10,223 nucleotides of DNA from DAONLM01 sp035406685. GTDB taxonomy: Bacteria > Spirochaetota > GWE2-31-10 > MWDO01. Numbering within the stretch: the stretch's first letter is position 1; every line of letters begins with the position of its first letter. The position numbers and the translations under genes were made by a program. The stretch is from positions 1 through 10,223 of the forward strand of contig DAONLM010000109.1 in NCBI GenBank assembly GCA_035406685.1, in the 5' to 3' direction. This document shows positions 1-7,313 of this stretch, piece by piece. The notes beneath the pieces were generated by a model. That model saw nothing but the letters and a program-made list of their open reading frames with translations, did no database searches and was not told where the DNA came from.

Positions 1-2
1 TA

Positions 3-266
3 AATACTTTTAGTATCGCTGTATTGGTAAGGGAAATATTGGAATTATATTTTGATATTATAGAAAAGTATGGGGTTGATGGGTTTGAAAAGAGGCTTGA
101 GAAAGTGAAGAATAAGATAGAGGATATGAGGGCAAGAAAGGTAAAATGGTATAAGGATAAGGATGAGAGGATTCATCCAGATATCCCCTTTTATATCGAC
201 CAAGAAGTATATTATTACCTTGTTTTTGGCACAGATTTTTGCTTAAAACAGATTCAATTTCTATAA
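3..266 (+). CDS. C-terminal part of an unrecognised protein, cut by window start
   Basis: The reading frame is open from the first complete codon and ends at TAA 264-266. A TTG at 24 could serve as a start, but no Shine-Dalgarno sequence precedes it and the frame continues upstream, so this is more likely the tail of a longer gene. The visible part (about 87 residues) begins with a hydrophobic helix-like stretch (residues IAVLVREILELYF). A charged helical segment rich in Lys, Glu and Arg follows, then an aromatic tail (FYIDQEVYYYLVF). No catalytic motif or family signature is recognised. The opening helix vaguely recalls the second helix of ribbon-helix-helix regulators, but that is only a guess. 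Function unknown. Confidence 0.5.
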   Translation, partial: NTFSIAVLVREILELYFDIIEKYGVDGFEKRLEKVKNKIEDMRARKVKWYKDKDERIHPDIPFYIDQEVYYYLVFGTDFCLKQIQFL

Positions 267-272
267 AGACTG

Positions 273-299
273 GCATTCTTTTAAATGCATTCTTTTTTT
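273..299 (+). terminator. weak candidate terminator after the first gene
   Basis: A short hairpin, GCATT (273-277) pairing with AATGC (284-288) across a six-base loop, is followed by a run of seven T (293-299). It lies 6 bases after the stop codon of the first gene, the right place for a Rho-independent terminator. The stem is only 5 bp and AT-rich. The 10-mer GCATTCTTTT is also present twice (273-282 and 287-296), so the apparent stem may partly reflect a direct repeat. Confidence 0.3.
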
Positions 300-324
300 A
301 TTACTCTTCACTAAAACCTCTCTT

Positions 325-338
325 AGCATAACTATGCT
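325..338. repeat. short inverted repeat
   Basis: AGCATA (325-330) and TATGCT (333-338) are perfect inverted copies separated by two bases. Four T follow (338-341). It could be a small operator-like dyad or a second weak terminator for the upstream gene. In DNA this AT-rich it may also be chance. Confidence 0.25.
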
Positions 339-498
339 TTTAACAAGCCAAGATAGTTTAATTTTTTGAAATAAAATTCTTTATAGTATAAATCTGATAA
401 TTTGGTAAAAGAGTTTATAACAATAACTAATAATATAAAATAAGGGTAGTAAAATCCGTTATAAAAAAATAGAAAAGGGAACAAAACAAAGATTTTTA

Positions 499-507
499 TG
501 GTATAAT
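499..507 (+). promoter_or_regulatory. candidate extended -10 promoter upstream of lemA
   Basis: TG-G-TATAAT is a perfect extended -10 element (TATAAT at 502-507). No good -35 hexamer lies 16-18 bases upstream, which extended -10 promoters can tolerate. Transcription starting near 514 would give a leader of about 138 bases before the lemA start codon. The match is clean, but such motifs also arise by chance in AT-rich DNA. Confidence 0.35.
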
Positions 508-651
508 TAATTTTATGGATTATTTTCAAGAGCATAATTCTCTGAAACTAATTAGACGAATATAAAAAATGTAAATAAAAAGTAAAAATTTAAAAAATAA
601 ATAACAATTACACTAAAATGAATTATATATTAAAATATAAAAGGAGATGTT

Positions 652-1218
652 ATGATTTTTATTATTATTATTGCCGGTGCAATTTTATTTTTTATTCTTT
701 TTATTGTGATTTGTGTAAATACGTTAATTGGGAAAAAGAATCAGGTTATAAATATTTTTGGAAGTATGGATGCAATGTTAAAGAAGAGATATGATTTAAT
801 CCCAAATCTTATTACGAGTGTTCAGAACTATATGAAGTATGAAAGTCAGCTATTAAAAGAAATTACAGAATTAAGAACAAAGGCTCTTTCCAGTAATATA
901 AGTGATGAAGAAAAGGTGGATATTAATAACAAATTAACAAAGTCTCTGGGGGGTATAATGGTTGCAGTGGAAAATTACCCAGATTTAAAGGCTAATCAGA
1001 ATTTTTTACAATTACAGGCAGCTTTAAATGAAGTTGAGGAGCAAATAGCGGCTGCAAGAAGAGCATATAATGCTGCTGTTACAGATTATAATAATGCCAT
1101 TGAAATGTTTCCTACTAATATTTTTGCTGGTATGATGGGATTGAAAAGAAAGAATGTTTTTGAAATAAGTGAGGCAGAGAGACAGAATATAAATGTAAAA
1201 GATTTATTTAATAAATAG
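652..1218 (+). CDS. lemA: LemA family membrane protein
   Basis: This 188-residue protein has the standard LemA architecture. One hydrophobic N-terminal membrane segment (about residues 2-24) is followed by a soluble, mostly helical domain. The diagnostic stretch is NxxxxxDAMLKKRYDLIPNLI (about residues 34-54), followed by heptad-like helices and a C-terminal FAGMMGLKRKNVFEI segment typical of the family. The start is well supported: AAGGAG at 641-646 sits five bases before the ATG. LemA proteins are widespread and anchored in the inner membrane with the helical domain outside the cytoplasm; their biochemical role is not established. The next gene, 22 bases downstream, is a DUF3137-like protein, a recurrent LemA neighbour, so the two are probably co-transcribed and may work together at the membrane. 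Family call is firm; function is unknown. Confidence 0.95.
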   Translation: MIFIIIIAGAILFFILFIVICVNTLIGKKNQVINIFGSMDAMLKKRYDLIPNLITSVQNYMKYESQLLKEITELRTKALSSNISDEEKVDINNKLTKSLGGIMVAVENYPDLKANQNFLQLQAALNEVEEQIAAARRAYNAAVTDYNNAIEMFPTNIFAGMMGLKRKNVFEISEAERQNINVKDLFNK

Positions 1219-1240
1219 TATTTTTAAAGTGAGGAAATAA

Positions 1241-2185
1241 ATGAAAACAATTGAAGAATTAAAAGAATTTTATAATTCAGATTTAATGGGAGATCTTAAA
1301 GTTCTTGAAGAAGCAAGAACAAAAATTGCTAAAAAGTTAATTTTAATAAATATATTATGTGGGATAGGGCTTATTTTACCAATAATACTTTTTTTTATAA
1401 TACCTCTATTGGGTATAATATTAGGAATTGGCATTATTGTATTGTGGATATTTTTAGCAATAAAAGCATCAAAAGGATATAAATCAGATTTTAAAAGTAA
1501 AATTATTCATAGAATAATAAAATTTATAGATAAAAATCTTGAATATTTTCCAGAAGATAAAATTACAGAAGTTCAGTATATGGCAAGTAGACTTTTTCCA
1601 AGGACACCAGATAGATATAATGGGGATGACTATGTAAGAGGAAAAATTGGAGAGACAGAGATAGAGTTTTCAGAGATTCATTCTGAATATAAAACAGAAA
1701 GTAAAAACGGGACTCAATGGCATACGATTTTTAAGGGACTTTTTTTTATTGCTAATTTTAATAAAAAATTTAAGAGTGAGACTATGGTGTTGCCAGATGT
1801 AGCACAAAAAATGTTTGGTAATTTAATAGGTAATTTTTTACAGGGTATGAATAAATTTAGAGGTGAACTTATAAAGATGGATGATCCGGAATTTGAGAAG
1901 CTATTTGTTGTGTATGGAAAGGACCAGATTGAAGCAAGATACATCTTGACCCCATCTTTAATGAAGAGAATAACAGAGTTTCAAAAAAAGAGCAAAAAGA
2001 GTATATATCTTTCTTTCATTAATAATAAAATCTATGTTGCTATTTCGTATTATAAAAATTTATTTGAGCCCAAAATTTTTTCTACTTTAATTAATTTTGA
2101 TCTTATTAAAGAATATTATGAGGATATGTCTCTTGCTATAGGCATTGTTGAAGAACTAAATTTAAATACAAGAATATGGGGATAA
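1241..2185 (+). CDS. DUF3137-like membrane protein, LemA partner
   Basis: A 314-residue protein with two adjacent hydrophobic membrane segments near the N-terminus (about residues 33-55 and 57-75). A short cytoplasmic-looking helix precedes them and a large soluble domain of about 230 residues follows. The overall plan (short N-terminal helix, membrane hairpin, soluble domain with GxxEIEFSEI and HTIFKGLFFIANFNK-like strands, and the late FxKLFVVYGKDQIEARYILTP segment) matches DUF3137 proteins. I assign it from memory of the family and from its position behind lemA. GAGG at 1231-1234, six bases before the ATG, supports the start. No catalytic residues are recognisable. A hairpin terminator follows at 2224-2254, so lemA and this gene form a closed two-gene unit. 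The most likely role is as a membrane partner of LemA; the activity is unknown. Confidence 0.8.
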   Translation: MKTIEELKEFYNSDLMGDLKVLEEARTKIAKKLILINILCGIGLILPIILFFIIPLLGIILGIGIIVLWIFLAIKASKGYKSDFKSKIIHRIIKFIDKNLEYFPEDKITEVQYMASRLFPRTPDRYNGDDYVRGKIGETEIEFSEIHSEYKTESKNGTQWHTIFKGLFFIANFNKKFKSETMVLPDVAQKMFGNLIGNFLQGMNKFRGELIKMDDPEFEKLFVVYGKDQIEARYILTPSLMKRITEFQKKSKKSIYLSFINNKIYVAISYYKNLFEPKIFSTLINFDLIKEYYEDMSLAIGIVEELNLNTRIWG

Positions 2186-2223
2186 TTTAGGTTAATAATT
2201 AATTATTTTTTTCAAAATACACA

Positions 2224-2254
2224 GGGGATATGTAGAAGATATTTCCCTTTTTTT
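2224..2254 (+). terminator. Rho-independent terminator after the lemA unit
   Basis: GGGGATAT (2224-2231) pairs with ATATTTCCC (2239-2247) through an eight-pair stem containing one G-T wobble and one bulged T, around a seven-base loop. Seven T (2248-2254) follow directly. It is 38 bases past the stop codon of the DUF3137-like gene and before the dnaG promoter, so it separates the two transcription units. Confidence 0.7.
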
Positions 2255-2297
2255 AAAATAAAGTATTAAAATTTTTGTAAATTAGATCAAATTTTTC

Positions 2298-2326
2298 TTG
2301 ATTTTATTTAAAAAATTTAGTATATT
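2298..2326 (+). promoter_or_regulatory. promoter for the dnaG-rpoD-rnpB block
   Basis: TTGATT (2298-2303) and TATATT (2321-2326) form a sigma-70 type -35/-10 pair with exactly 17 bases between them. Transcription would begin near 2333, leaving a leader of about 40 bases that includes the dnaG ribosome binding site. It lies just downstream of a terminator and upstream of five closely spaced genes without another obvious promoter. Prediction from motif and position only. Confidence 0.5.
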
Positions 2327-2361
2327 TAACTTTACTCTTTTTTTATTATCTAAATGCTAAC

Positions 2362-2366
2362 AGGGG
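2362..2366 (+). promoter_or_regulatory. ribosome binding site fixing a TTG start for dnaG
   Basis: AGGGG lies six bases before TTG 2373-2375. The residues encoded from that TTG match the usual primase N-terminus, while the first in-frame ATG (residue 23) would delete conserved sequence ahead of the zinc finger. The TTG is therefore the supported start. Confidence 0.7.
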
Positions 2367-2372
2367 TATTAA

Positions 2373-4193
2373 TTGCGTTTTTCTAAGGAGATTATTCAGG
2401 AAATAAAAAGAAAGACAGATATTGTTTCTATTGTTAGCATGTATGTTAAAAATTTTAAAAAGAGTGGCAAGAATTGGCTTGGTTTGTGTCCTTTTCATAA
2501 TGATAGGCATCCATCTTTTTATGTTTCTGAAGAGTATGGTATATATAAATGTTTTTCCTGTGGGGAAAAAGGCGATGTTATCGAATTCTTACAAAAAATA
2601 GAGGGCATTACTTTTAACGAGGCGGTCGAATCTCTTGCCAAAAAATGCGGTATAGAACTTATAAACAACAAAAACGGGGAGGATTATCAGGAAAATTATA
2701 AAAGAAAAGATGAAATTATTCAGTTTAATGCAAGATTGATTAAATTGTTTAATTTTTTTTTAATAAAAAGAAAAGAAGGTGAGGATGCTTTAAAATATTT
2801 ATTTAATAGAAATATTGATAAAAATATTATTGATCTTTTTAAAATAGGTTATGCACCAAGAGGATATAGAAGGCTTGAAAATTTTCTAAAGAAAAAGGGA
2901 TTTAAAGAGGATTTCTTAATAGAGACTGGGCTTTTTACAAAAGTCGAAAATAGTTTAAAATGTTTGTTCTTTGATAGAATAATGTTTCCAATAATAAATT
3001 ATAAAGGTGAATGTGTTGGGTTTGGCGGAAGAGTTATTAATCCAGACGCAAAACCCAAATACATTAATTCACCAGAAACAATGGTGTATAAAAAAAGTCT
3101 AAATCTCTATGGTATAAATCTTTCAAAAGAGCATATTCAAAAAGAAAAAAGAGCATATATAGTTGAAGGTTATGTAGATGTTATAAGTTGTTATAAAAGT
3201 GGACTTAAAAATGTAGTTGCTCCGTGTGGGACTGCTGTTACAAAGGAGCAGATAAAGATATTATCAAGATATGCTGATGAGATAGTTCTTCTTTTAGATG
3301 GGGATGAGGCTGGCTTAAAGGGGGCTGTTAAGGCTCTTTTTGAAATGGCAGATATAGAGAATATAAAGAGTATGGTATTGGTTTTACCGGATGGAATGGA
3401 TCCAGATGATTATTTTAAAAATAATTCAATAGAAGATTTTAATATTTTTGCAACACAGAGAATTTCTGCAATAGATTTTTTATTTTTTTATAAGACAAGA
3501 AATGTTAATTTAAAAGAGTACGATAAATTAATCGATTGTCTTAATTTTTTATTTGATTATGTAAAATTATGGAATAGCGAAGTAATAAGAGAGACTCTTC
3601 TTTCTATTATAGCAGAAAAATTTAAGATTGAAAAAAATATTGTTATTAGAGAATACAATAGTTATTTGAATAATAAATTAAGATTTAAAAAAGAAACAGT
3701 AGAATATAAGAAAGAAGAAAATATTAAAAAAATAAGTAAAAGAGATATTAGAGAGATAGAATTAATACTTTTTTTATCTAATTACGGTAAAAGTAAGGAA
3801 ATAATAAAAAAATTTGATTTGAAAAGTTATTTTTTTACAAATAATACCATTAAAGATATATTTGAAAAAATTTTTGAAAAAGATTTATGCGATGTAAAGA
3901 ATTTAATGGATATTATTGACGATGATAATATAAAAGATTTTGTAAAAAACAGGATTTTTTCTCCTGATTTTGTTAATATAAAAAATGAGGATCATAAGTT
4001 TAATAATATAGTAGATAGAATAATTGATTTGAAGAAAAATTTTTATCTAATGAAAAACGAAAACATAAAAGAGAAAATAAGGTTAGCAGAACTATATAAT
4101 GATGATGAACTTTTAAAAGAATTGCAGGAGGAAAAAACTGTTTTAATAAATGAAATCTTAAAACTTGAAAAATTACAGGAGATTAAAAGATAA
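2373..4193 (+). CDS. dnaG: DNA primase DnaG
   Basis: DnaG makes the short RNA primers for Okazaki fragments and works with the replicative helicase at the fork. All domains are visible in 606 residues. The CHC2 zinc finger has ligands C39, H42, C60 and C63 (CPFH ... CFSC). The catalytic core includes FDRIMFPI (200-207), GFGGR (216-220) and PKYINSPET (228-236). The Toprim metal site has EGYVD (E265) and DGDEAG (D309, D311). The last 150 or so residues are a Lys/Glu/Asn-rich helical region, the expected place for helicase binding. Length is normal for the family (about 580-620). Translation starts at TTG 2373 behind AGGGG. The stop codon TAA 4191-4193 shares its final A with the ATG of rpoD, so the two genes are translationally linked, echoing the classic primase-sigma pairing. 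Identification is secure. Confidence 0.97.
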   Translation: MRFSKEIIQEIKRKTDIVSIVSMYVKNFKKSGKNWLGLCPFHNDRHPSFYVSEEYGIYKCFSCGEKGDVIEFLQKIEGITFNEAVESLAKKCGIELINNKNGEDYQENYKRKDEIIQFNARLIKLFNFFLIKRKEGEDALKYLFNRNIDKNIIDLFKIGYAPRGYRRLENFLKKKGFKEDFLIETGLFTKVENSLKCLFFDRIMFPIINYKGECVGFGGRVINPDAKPKYINSPETMVYKKSLNLYGINLSKEHIQKEKRAYIVEGYVDVISCYKSGLKNVVAPCGTAVTKEQIKILSRYADEIVLLLDGDEAGLKGAVKALFEMADIENIKSMVLVLPDGMDPDDYFKNNSIEDFNIFATQRISAIDFLFFYKTRNVNLKEYDKLIDCLNFLFDYVKLWNSEVIRETLLSIIAEKFKIEKNIVIREYNSYLNNKLRFKKETVEYKKEENIKKISKRDIREIELILFLSNYGKSKEIIKKFDLKSYFFTNNTIKDIFEKIFEKDLCDVKNLMDIIDDDNIKDFVKNRIFSPDFVNIKNEDHKFNNIVDRIIDLKKNFYLMKNENIKEKIRLAELYNDDELLKELQEEKTVLINEILKLEKLQEIKR

Positions 4194-5971
4194 TGGAAAG
4201 AGATATAACTGATTATCCTGAAATTAAAAAATTATTAGAAATCGCAGAACAAAAAAAAGAGATAACAATTGACGAAATCAATAAAAATTTGCCAGAGGAT
4301 ATTATTAATTCTGGAAATATTGATGCAGTATTTGATCTTTTACAACAGAGAAAAATTAATATTCTTGATGAAGAATTAAGTAGCATTTCTGAAATCGAAA
4401 AAGATTTAAAAAATTTGAAAAAAGAGTTAGAAGATTCTACACAGAAAAAGAAGTATTTAACGGCAAGTAGCTTTAGTTCAACTGATGATCCTATAAGAAT
4501 ATATTTAAAAGAGATAGGTAAGATAGAATTGCTAGAACCAGAAGAGGAGATAGAACTGGCTAAAAAGATTGAAGAGGGGGAAAGGATAATTAGAAATTCT
4601 ATAAGGAAAATAGGAATTACTCTGATAGAATTTTATAAAATTTTGGAACAAATAAGTGCCGAACCAATAGAACTTGAAAAGGCAATTGTTACAGTTAGGT
4701 CTGATTCAAGAGACTATTCTTCTGAAAAGAAGAGAATAAAAAGCAGATATAAAGAGATTATTCAGACCTTTATGAAAAAGGTGTTGTATTTTGAAAAACT
4801 TTTAGTTAAATATAAGATGTCAAGAAGTCAATCTGAAAGAGAAGAATTAGCAAAAGAGATAGCACAGGTAAAAGAAGAGGCTTTCGAGATTATGTTTAAT
4901 CATGAGTTAGATAATCAGGATGTGTTAAAGATTGCAGAAGAGATAGTAAAGATAGTAAAAAAAATAATTGATATAGAAAATATAAATTTAAAAATTTTAA
5001 AAAAATTAAAAATGACAGATGGCAAACAGGTTAAGGCTCTTATAAAGGCTATAGAAAAAGATAGGGATAAGAAGTGTATTGAAAAAGAATTTAATATGTC
5101 AATAGATAAGATAAAAGAAATTGTAATGAAATATAAGAATAATAAATTGACATTAAGATCTTATGAGAATAAATATAATAATTCCATAGAACAGATGAAA
5201 GAAGTTGGTAAAGAAGTGGAAAGGGGATTATTTCTTGTAAATAACGCAAAGAATAGGCTTGTTAAATCTAATTTAAGACTTGTTGTAAGTATTGCAAAAA
5301 AATATACAAATAGAGGTCTTCATTTTTTTGATCTTATACAGGAAGGGAATATTGGTTTAATAAAGGCAGTTGATAAATTCGAATATAGAAAGGGGTATAA
5401 GTTTTCAACTTATGCAACATGGTGGATAAGGCAGGCAATAACAAGATCCATAAGTGATCAGGCAAGAACTATTAGAGTGCCAGTTCATATGATAGAGCAG
5501 ATTAATAAAATTTTTAAAACAACAAGGATTTTAACTCAAAAATATGGAAGAGAGCCAACAGATGAAGAACTGGCAATAGAACTTGATTGGCCAGAAGAGA
5601 AAGTTAAGGCTGTAAAAAATGTTGCAAAAGAGCCGGTCAGTCTTGAAACTCCTATTGGAGAAGAAGATGATTCTATTCTTGGTGAATTTATTGAGGATAA
5701 AGGTTTTGAAAATCCAGCAAATTTTGCGGCATTTAAAAATTTGCAAGAGCAGTTAAATGATGTTATTAGAAGTTTAACTAAAAAAGAACAGGATGTATTA
5801 AAAATGAGATATGGCCTTGAAGACGGCTATTCTTTGACATTAGAGCAAGTTGGAGCTATATTTAATGTAACAAGAGAAAGAATAAGGCAGATTGAAGCAA
5901 AGGCTTTAAGAAAATTAAGACATCCATCCAGATTAAGAAAATTAAAAGATCATTTAGATAATTATAATTAA
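4193..5971 (+). CDS. rpoD: primary RNA polymerase sigma factor RpoD (sigma-70)
   Basis: The housekeeping sigma subunit directs RNA polymerase to -35/-10 promoters. In 592 residues one sees region 1.1 (about 1-90, helical and charged), region 1.2 (DPIRIYLKEIGKIELL, about 99-114), a long Lys/Glu-rich non-conserved region (about 131-345), region 2 (NLRLVVSIAKKY; DLIQEGNIGLIKAVDKF; KFSTYATWWIRQAITR, about 360-418), region 3 (about 430-510, including GREPTDEELA), and region 4 with its helix-turn-helix (LEQVGAIFNVTRERIRQIEAK, about 550-570). The complete region 1.1 and the full set of regions mark it as the primary, not an alternative, sigma factor. The ATG overlaps the dnaG stop by one base; AGGAG at 4177-4181, inside dnaG, is the ribosome binding site, 11 bases upstream. 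The intact promoters predicted in this window (TTGACA-17-TATACT and TTGATT-17-TATATT) agree with its expected specificity. Confidence 0.98.
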   Translation: MERDITDYPEIKKLLEIAEQKKEITIDEINKNLPEDIINSGNIDAVFDLLQQRKINILDEELSSISEIEKDLKNLKKELEDSTQKKKYLTASSFSSTDDPIRIYLKEIGKIELLEPEEEIELAKKIEEGERIIRNSIRKIGITLIEFYKILEQISAEPIELEKAIVTVRSDSRDYSSEKKRIKSRYKEIIQTFMKKVLYFEKLLVKYKMSRSQSEREELAKEIAQVKEEAFEIMFNHELDNQDVLKIAEEIVKIVKKIIDIENINLKILKKLKMTDGKQVKALIKAIEKDRDKKCIEKEFNMSIDKIKEIVMKYKNNKLTLRSYENKYNNSIEQMKEVGKEVERGLFLVNNAKNRLVKSNLRLVVSIAKKYTNRGLHFFDLIQEGNIGLIKAVDKFEYRKGYKFSTYATWWIRQAITRSISDQARTIRVPVHMIEQINKIFKTTRILTQKYGREPTDEELAIELDWPEEKVKAVKNVAKEPVSLETPIGEEDDSILGEFIEDKGFENPANFAAFKNLQEQLNDVIRSLTKKEQDVLKMRYGLEDGYSLTLEQVGAIFNVTRERIRQIEAKALRKLRHPSRLRKLKDHLDNYN

Positions 5972-5988
5972 AAAAAAGGAGAATTTTA

Positions 5989-6762
5989 ATGAATGTAAAT
6001 GAAAAATACGATGTTTTATTAGAATATCAGTCTATATTGACTGAGAAATTTAAACTTTTACAAAAAAAGAAAGAATTACCAGAAATACTTTCTTCAAGAA
6101 TGGAAATTTTAAATAAATTGAAAAAATCATATTTAGCAAAATATAATCAATTTAAAAATTTAGAAGAAAATATTATGGAAAATCAAAGGAAGATGAATGA
6201 ACTTTTATTGCAGAAAAAAAATATAGAAGAAAAAACCAAGGTTATAAAATCTTCACGAGAATATAAGGCATTAGACAAGGAATTAATTTATTCACAGGAG
6301 AAAGAAGAGGAATATAGATTTCAATTATTACAGGATCAGAGAATTATCGAAGATTTAAGAAATGCATTAGAAAAAGATAAGATTAGCATAAAACAACAGG
6401 AGGAAGATATTGTAAAAGAGCAGGAGAGAATAAATGTTGAATTAGAAAAAATAGAAGATGAGTTAAAGGTAATAGAAGAGAAAGAGAAGGCAATAATTTC
6501 AGAGATAGATGAGAATATTAAGTATAAATTTGAGAAGATAGTAAAATATAAAGAAGGCAAAGGTATAGTGCCAGTATCAAAAGGATATTGTAATGGGTGC
6601 TATCTTGTCCTACCCCCAGAATTTATAAACAATGTTAGAAAGGGTGATAAAATCTATTTTTGCCCTAATTGTTCAAGAATTTTGTATTTTACTGGAGAGG
6701 AGGAGAGTATCTTCAATTTTGAAGAGGAAGAAGAGGAAAATTTCTTTGATTCTGAAGAATAA
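5989..6762 (+). CDS. coiled-coil C4 zinc-ribbon protein (COG1579 type)
   Basis: A 257-residue protein in two parts. Residues about 10-185 form a long Glu/Lys-rich coiled coil, interrupted near 88-98 by the conserved SSREYKALDKEL stretch. Residues about 199-235 are a zinc ribbon with four ligands, C201, C204, C225 and C228 (CNGC ... CPNC). A very acidic tail follows (EEEEEE near 245-250). This matches the COG1579 / zf-RING_7 family, described as predicted nucleic-acid-binding proteins and including Helicobacter FlgZ (HP0958). A specific role in this organism cannot be read from the sequence. The start is clear: AAGGAG at 5976-5981, seven bases before the ATG and 17 bases after rpoD. Placement between rpoD and an RNase HI-family gene followed by rnpB suggests RNA-related work. 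Family call firm, function open. Confidence 0.9.
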   Translation: MNVNEKYDVLLEYQSILTEKFKLLQKKKELPEILSSRMEILNKLKKSYLAKYNQFKNLEENIMENQRKMNELLLQKKNIEEKTKVIKSSREYKALDKELIYSQEKEEEYRFQLLQDQRIIEDLRNALEKDKISIKQQEEDIVKEQERINVELEKIEDELKVIEEKEKAIISEIDENIKYKFEKIVKYKEGKGIVPVSKGYCNGCYLVLPPEFINNVRKGDKIYFCPNCSRILYFTGEEESIFNFEEEEEENFFDSEE

Positions 6763-6770
6763 GTATTTGT

Positions 6771-7313
6771 ATGATAGAAAAAATTTTAGAATTGATATAT
6801 AAGGATCAGGAGTGTTTTAATATTTTGGTAAGGAAGTTGAATATAGAAGAAAAGAGTTTAAAAGAGTTTTTGGATGGGTATTTTAGTGACTATACAATAA
6901 TAAACATAGATGGTGGATCAAGAGGAAATCCAGGGGAAAGTGGCATTGGAATAGTAATAAATAATAGTCTTAAAAAAAAGGGATACTATTTTTATACTGG
7001 TTTTTTGACAAATAATGAGGCTGAATATAATGCTTTAATAAAGGCACTCGAATTAGCCAATAATAAAAATATTGAGAAAATAAAGATTAATTCAGATTCT
7101 GAATTGCTGGTTAATCAGATAATAGGCAGTTATAAAATAAAAAAAGAGAATTTGATTGAATTATATAATAGAGCACAAGAACTCATAAAAAAATTTAAAG
7201 ATGTTAAGATAAATTATATTGATAGAAACAAAAATAGAGATGCTGATTATCTTGCAAATCTTGCTATGGATTTGAAAAAAGATGGAGAGATAGAATTTAC
7301 AGTCGCTGAATAG
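6771..7313 (+). CDS. RNase HI family protein with N-terminal extension
   Basis: Ribonuclease HI cuts the RNA strand of RNA:DNA hybrids. In 180 residues the fold and all four metal-binding carboxylates are visible: D47 (NIDGGSRGNPG), E85 (NNEAEYNAL), D109 (INSDSELLV) and D159 (NRDADYLANLA). It should therefore be active. The NNEAEYxAL and ADxLAN forms place it with the RnhA-like proteins often annotated 'ribonuclease HI family' or 'reverse transcriptase-like', not classical E. coli RnhA, so I give no gene symbol. About 40 helical residues of unknown role precede the domain. The ATG is eight bases after the upstream stop with no clear Shine-Dalgarno, so translation is probably coupled. The last nine codons and TAG stop (7284-7313) lie inside the RNase P RNA, so the GEIEFTVAE tail is constrained by RNA folding. 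That tail lies beyond the catalytic residues and can probably vary. Confidence 0.92.
   Translation: MIEKILELIYKDQECFNILVRKLNIEEKSLKEFLDGYFSDYTIINIDGGSRGNPGESGIGIVINNSLKKKGYYFYTGFLTNNEAEYNALIKALELANNKNIEKIKINSDSELLVNQIIGSYKIKKENLIELYNRAQELIKKFKDVKINYIDRNKNRDADYLANLAMDLKKDGEIEFTVAE

Larger units (their letters stand above)
300..651. other. gene-free AT-rich stretch before lemA
   Basis: No convincing gene is seen here on either strand. Contents: a 14-base palindrome-like dyad at 325-338 (AGCATA / TATGCT around AC), an extended -10 motif at 499-507, and the lemA ribosome binding site at 641-646. The last 100 bases are almost pure A/T. A 67-codon - strand open frame (332-535) has no ribosome binding site and a composition expected from translating A/T-rich noncoding DNA. 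Confidence 0.5.

Noticed and set aside
58..276. - strand open frame opposite the first gene
   Set aside because: It is a shadow of the + strand frame, with Ser/Pro/Tyr-rich low-information sequence and no ribosome binding site.
332..535. 67-codon - strand open frame encoding a hydrophobic, Phe/Leu/Tyr-rich peptide
   Set aside because: It has no ribosome binding site or recognisable motif. Its composition is what A/T-rich noncoding DNA yields when read through T-rich triplets. A small membrane protein cannot be excluded, but nothing supports it.
1714..1944. - strand open frame inside the DUF3137-like gene
   Set aside because: It lies wholly inside a well-supported gene and has no start signals or motifs.
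5531..5746. - strand open frame inside rpoD regions 3-4
   Set aside because: It lies opposite highly conserved sigma factor coding sequence and shows no independent coding signal.
7219..7250. Promoter-like TTGATA and GATTAT inside the RNase HI-family gene, possibly driving rnpB
   Set aside because: The spacing is 20 bases and the -10 match is poor. The implied start (about 7257) would lie well upstream of the mature RNA 5' end. Co-transcription with processing is simpler.
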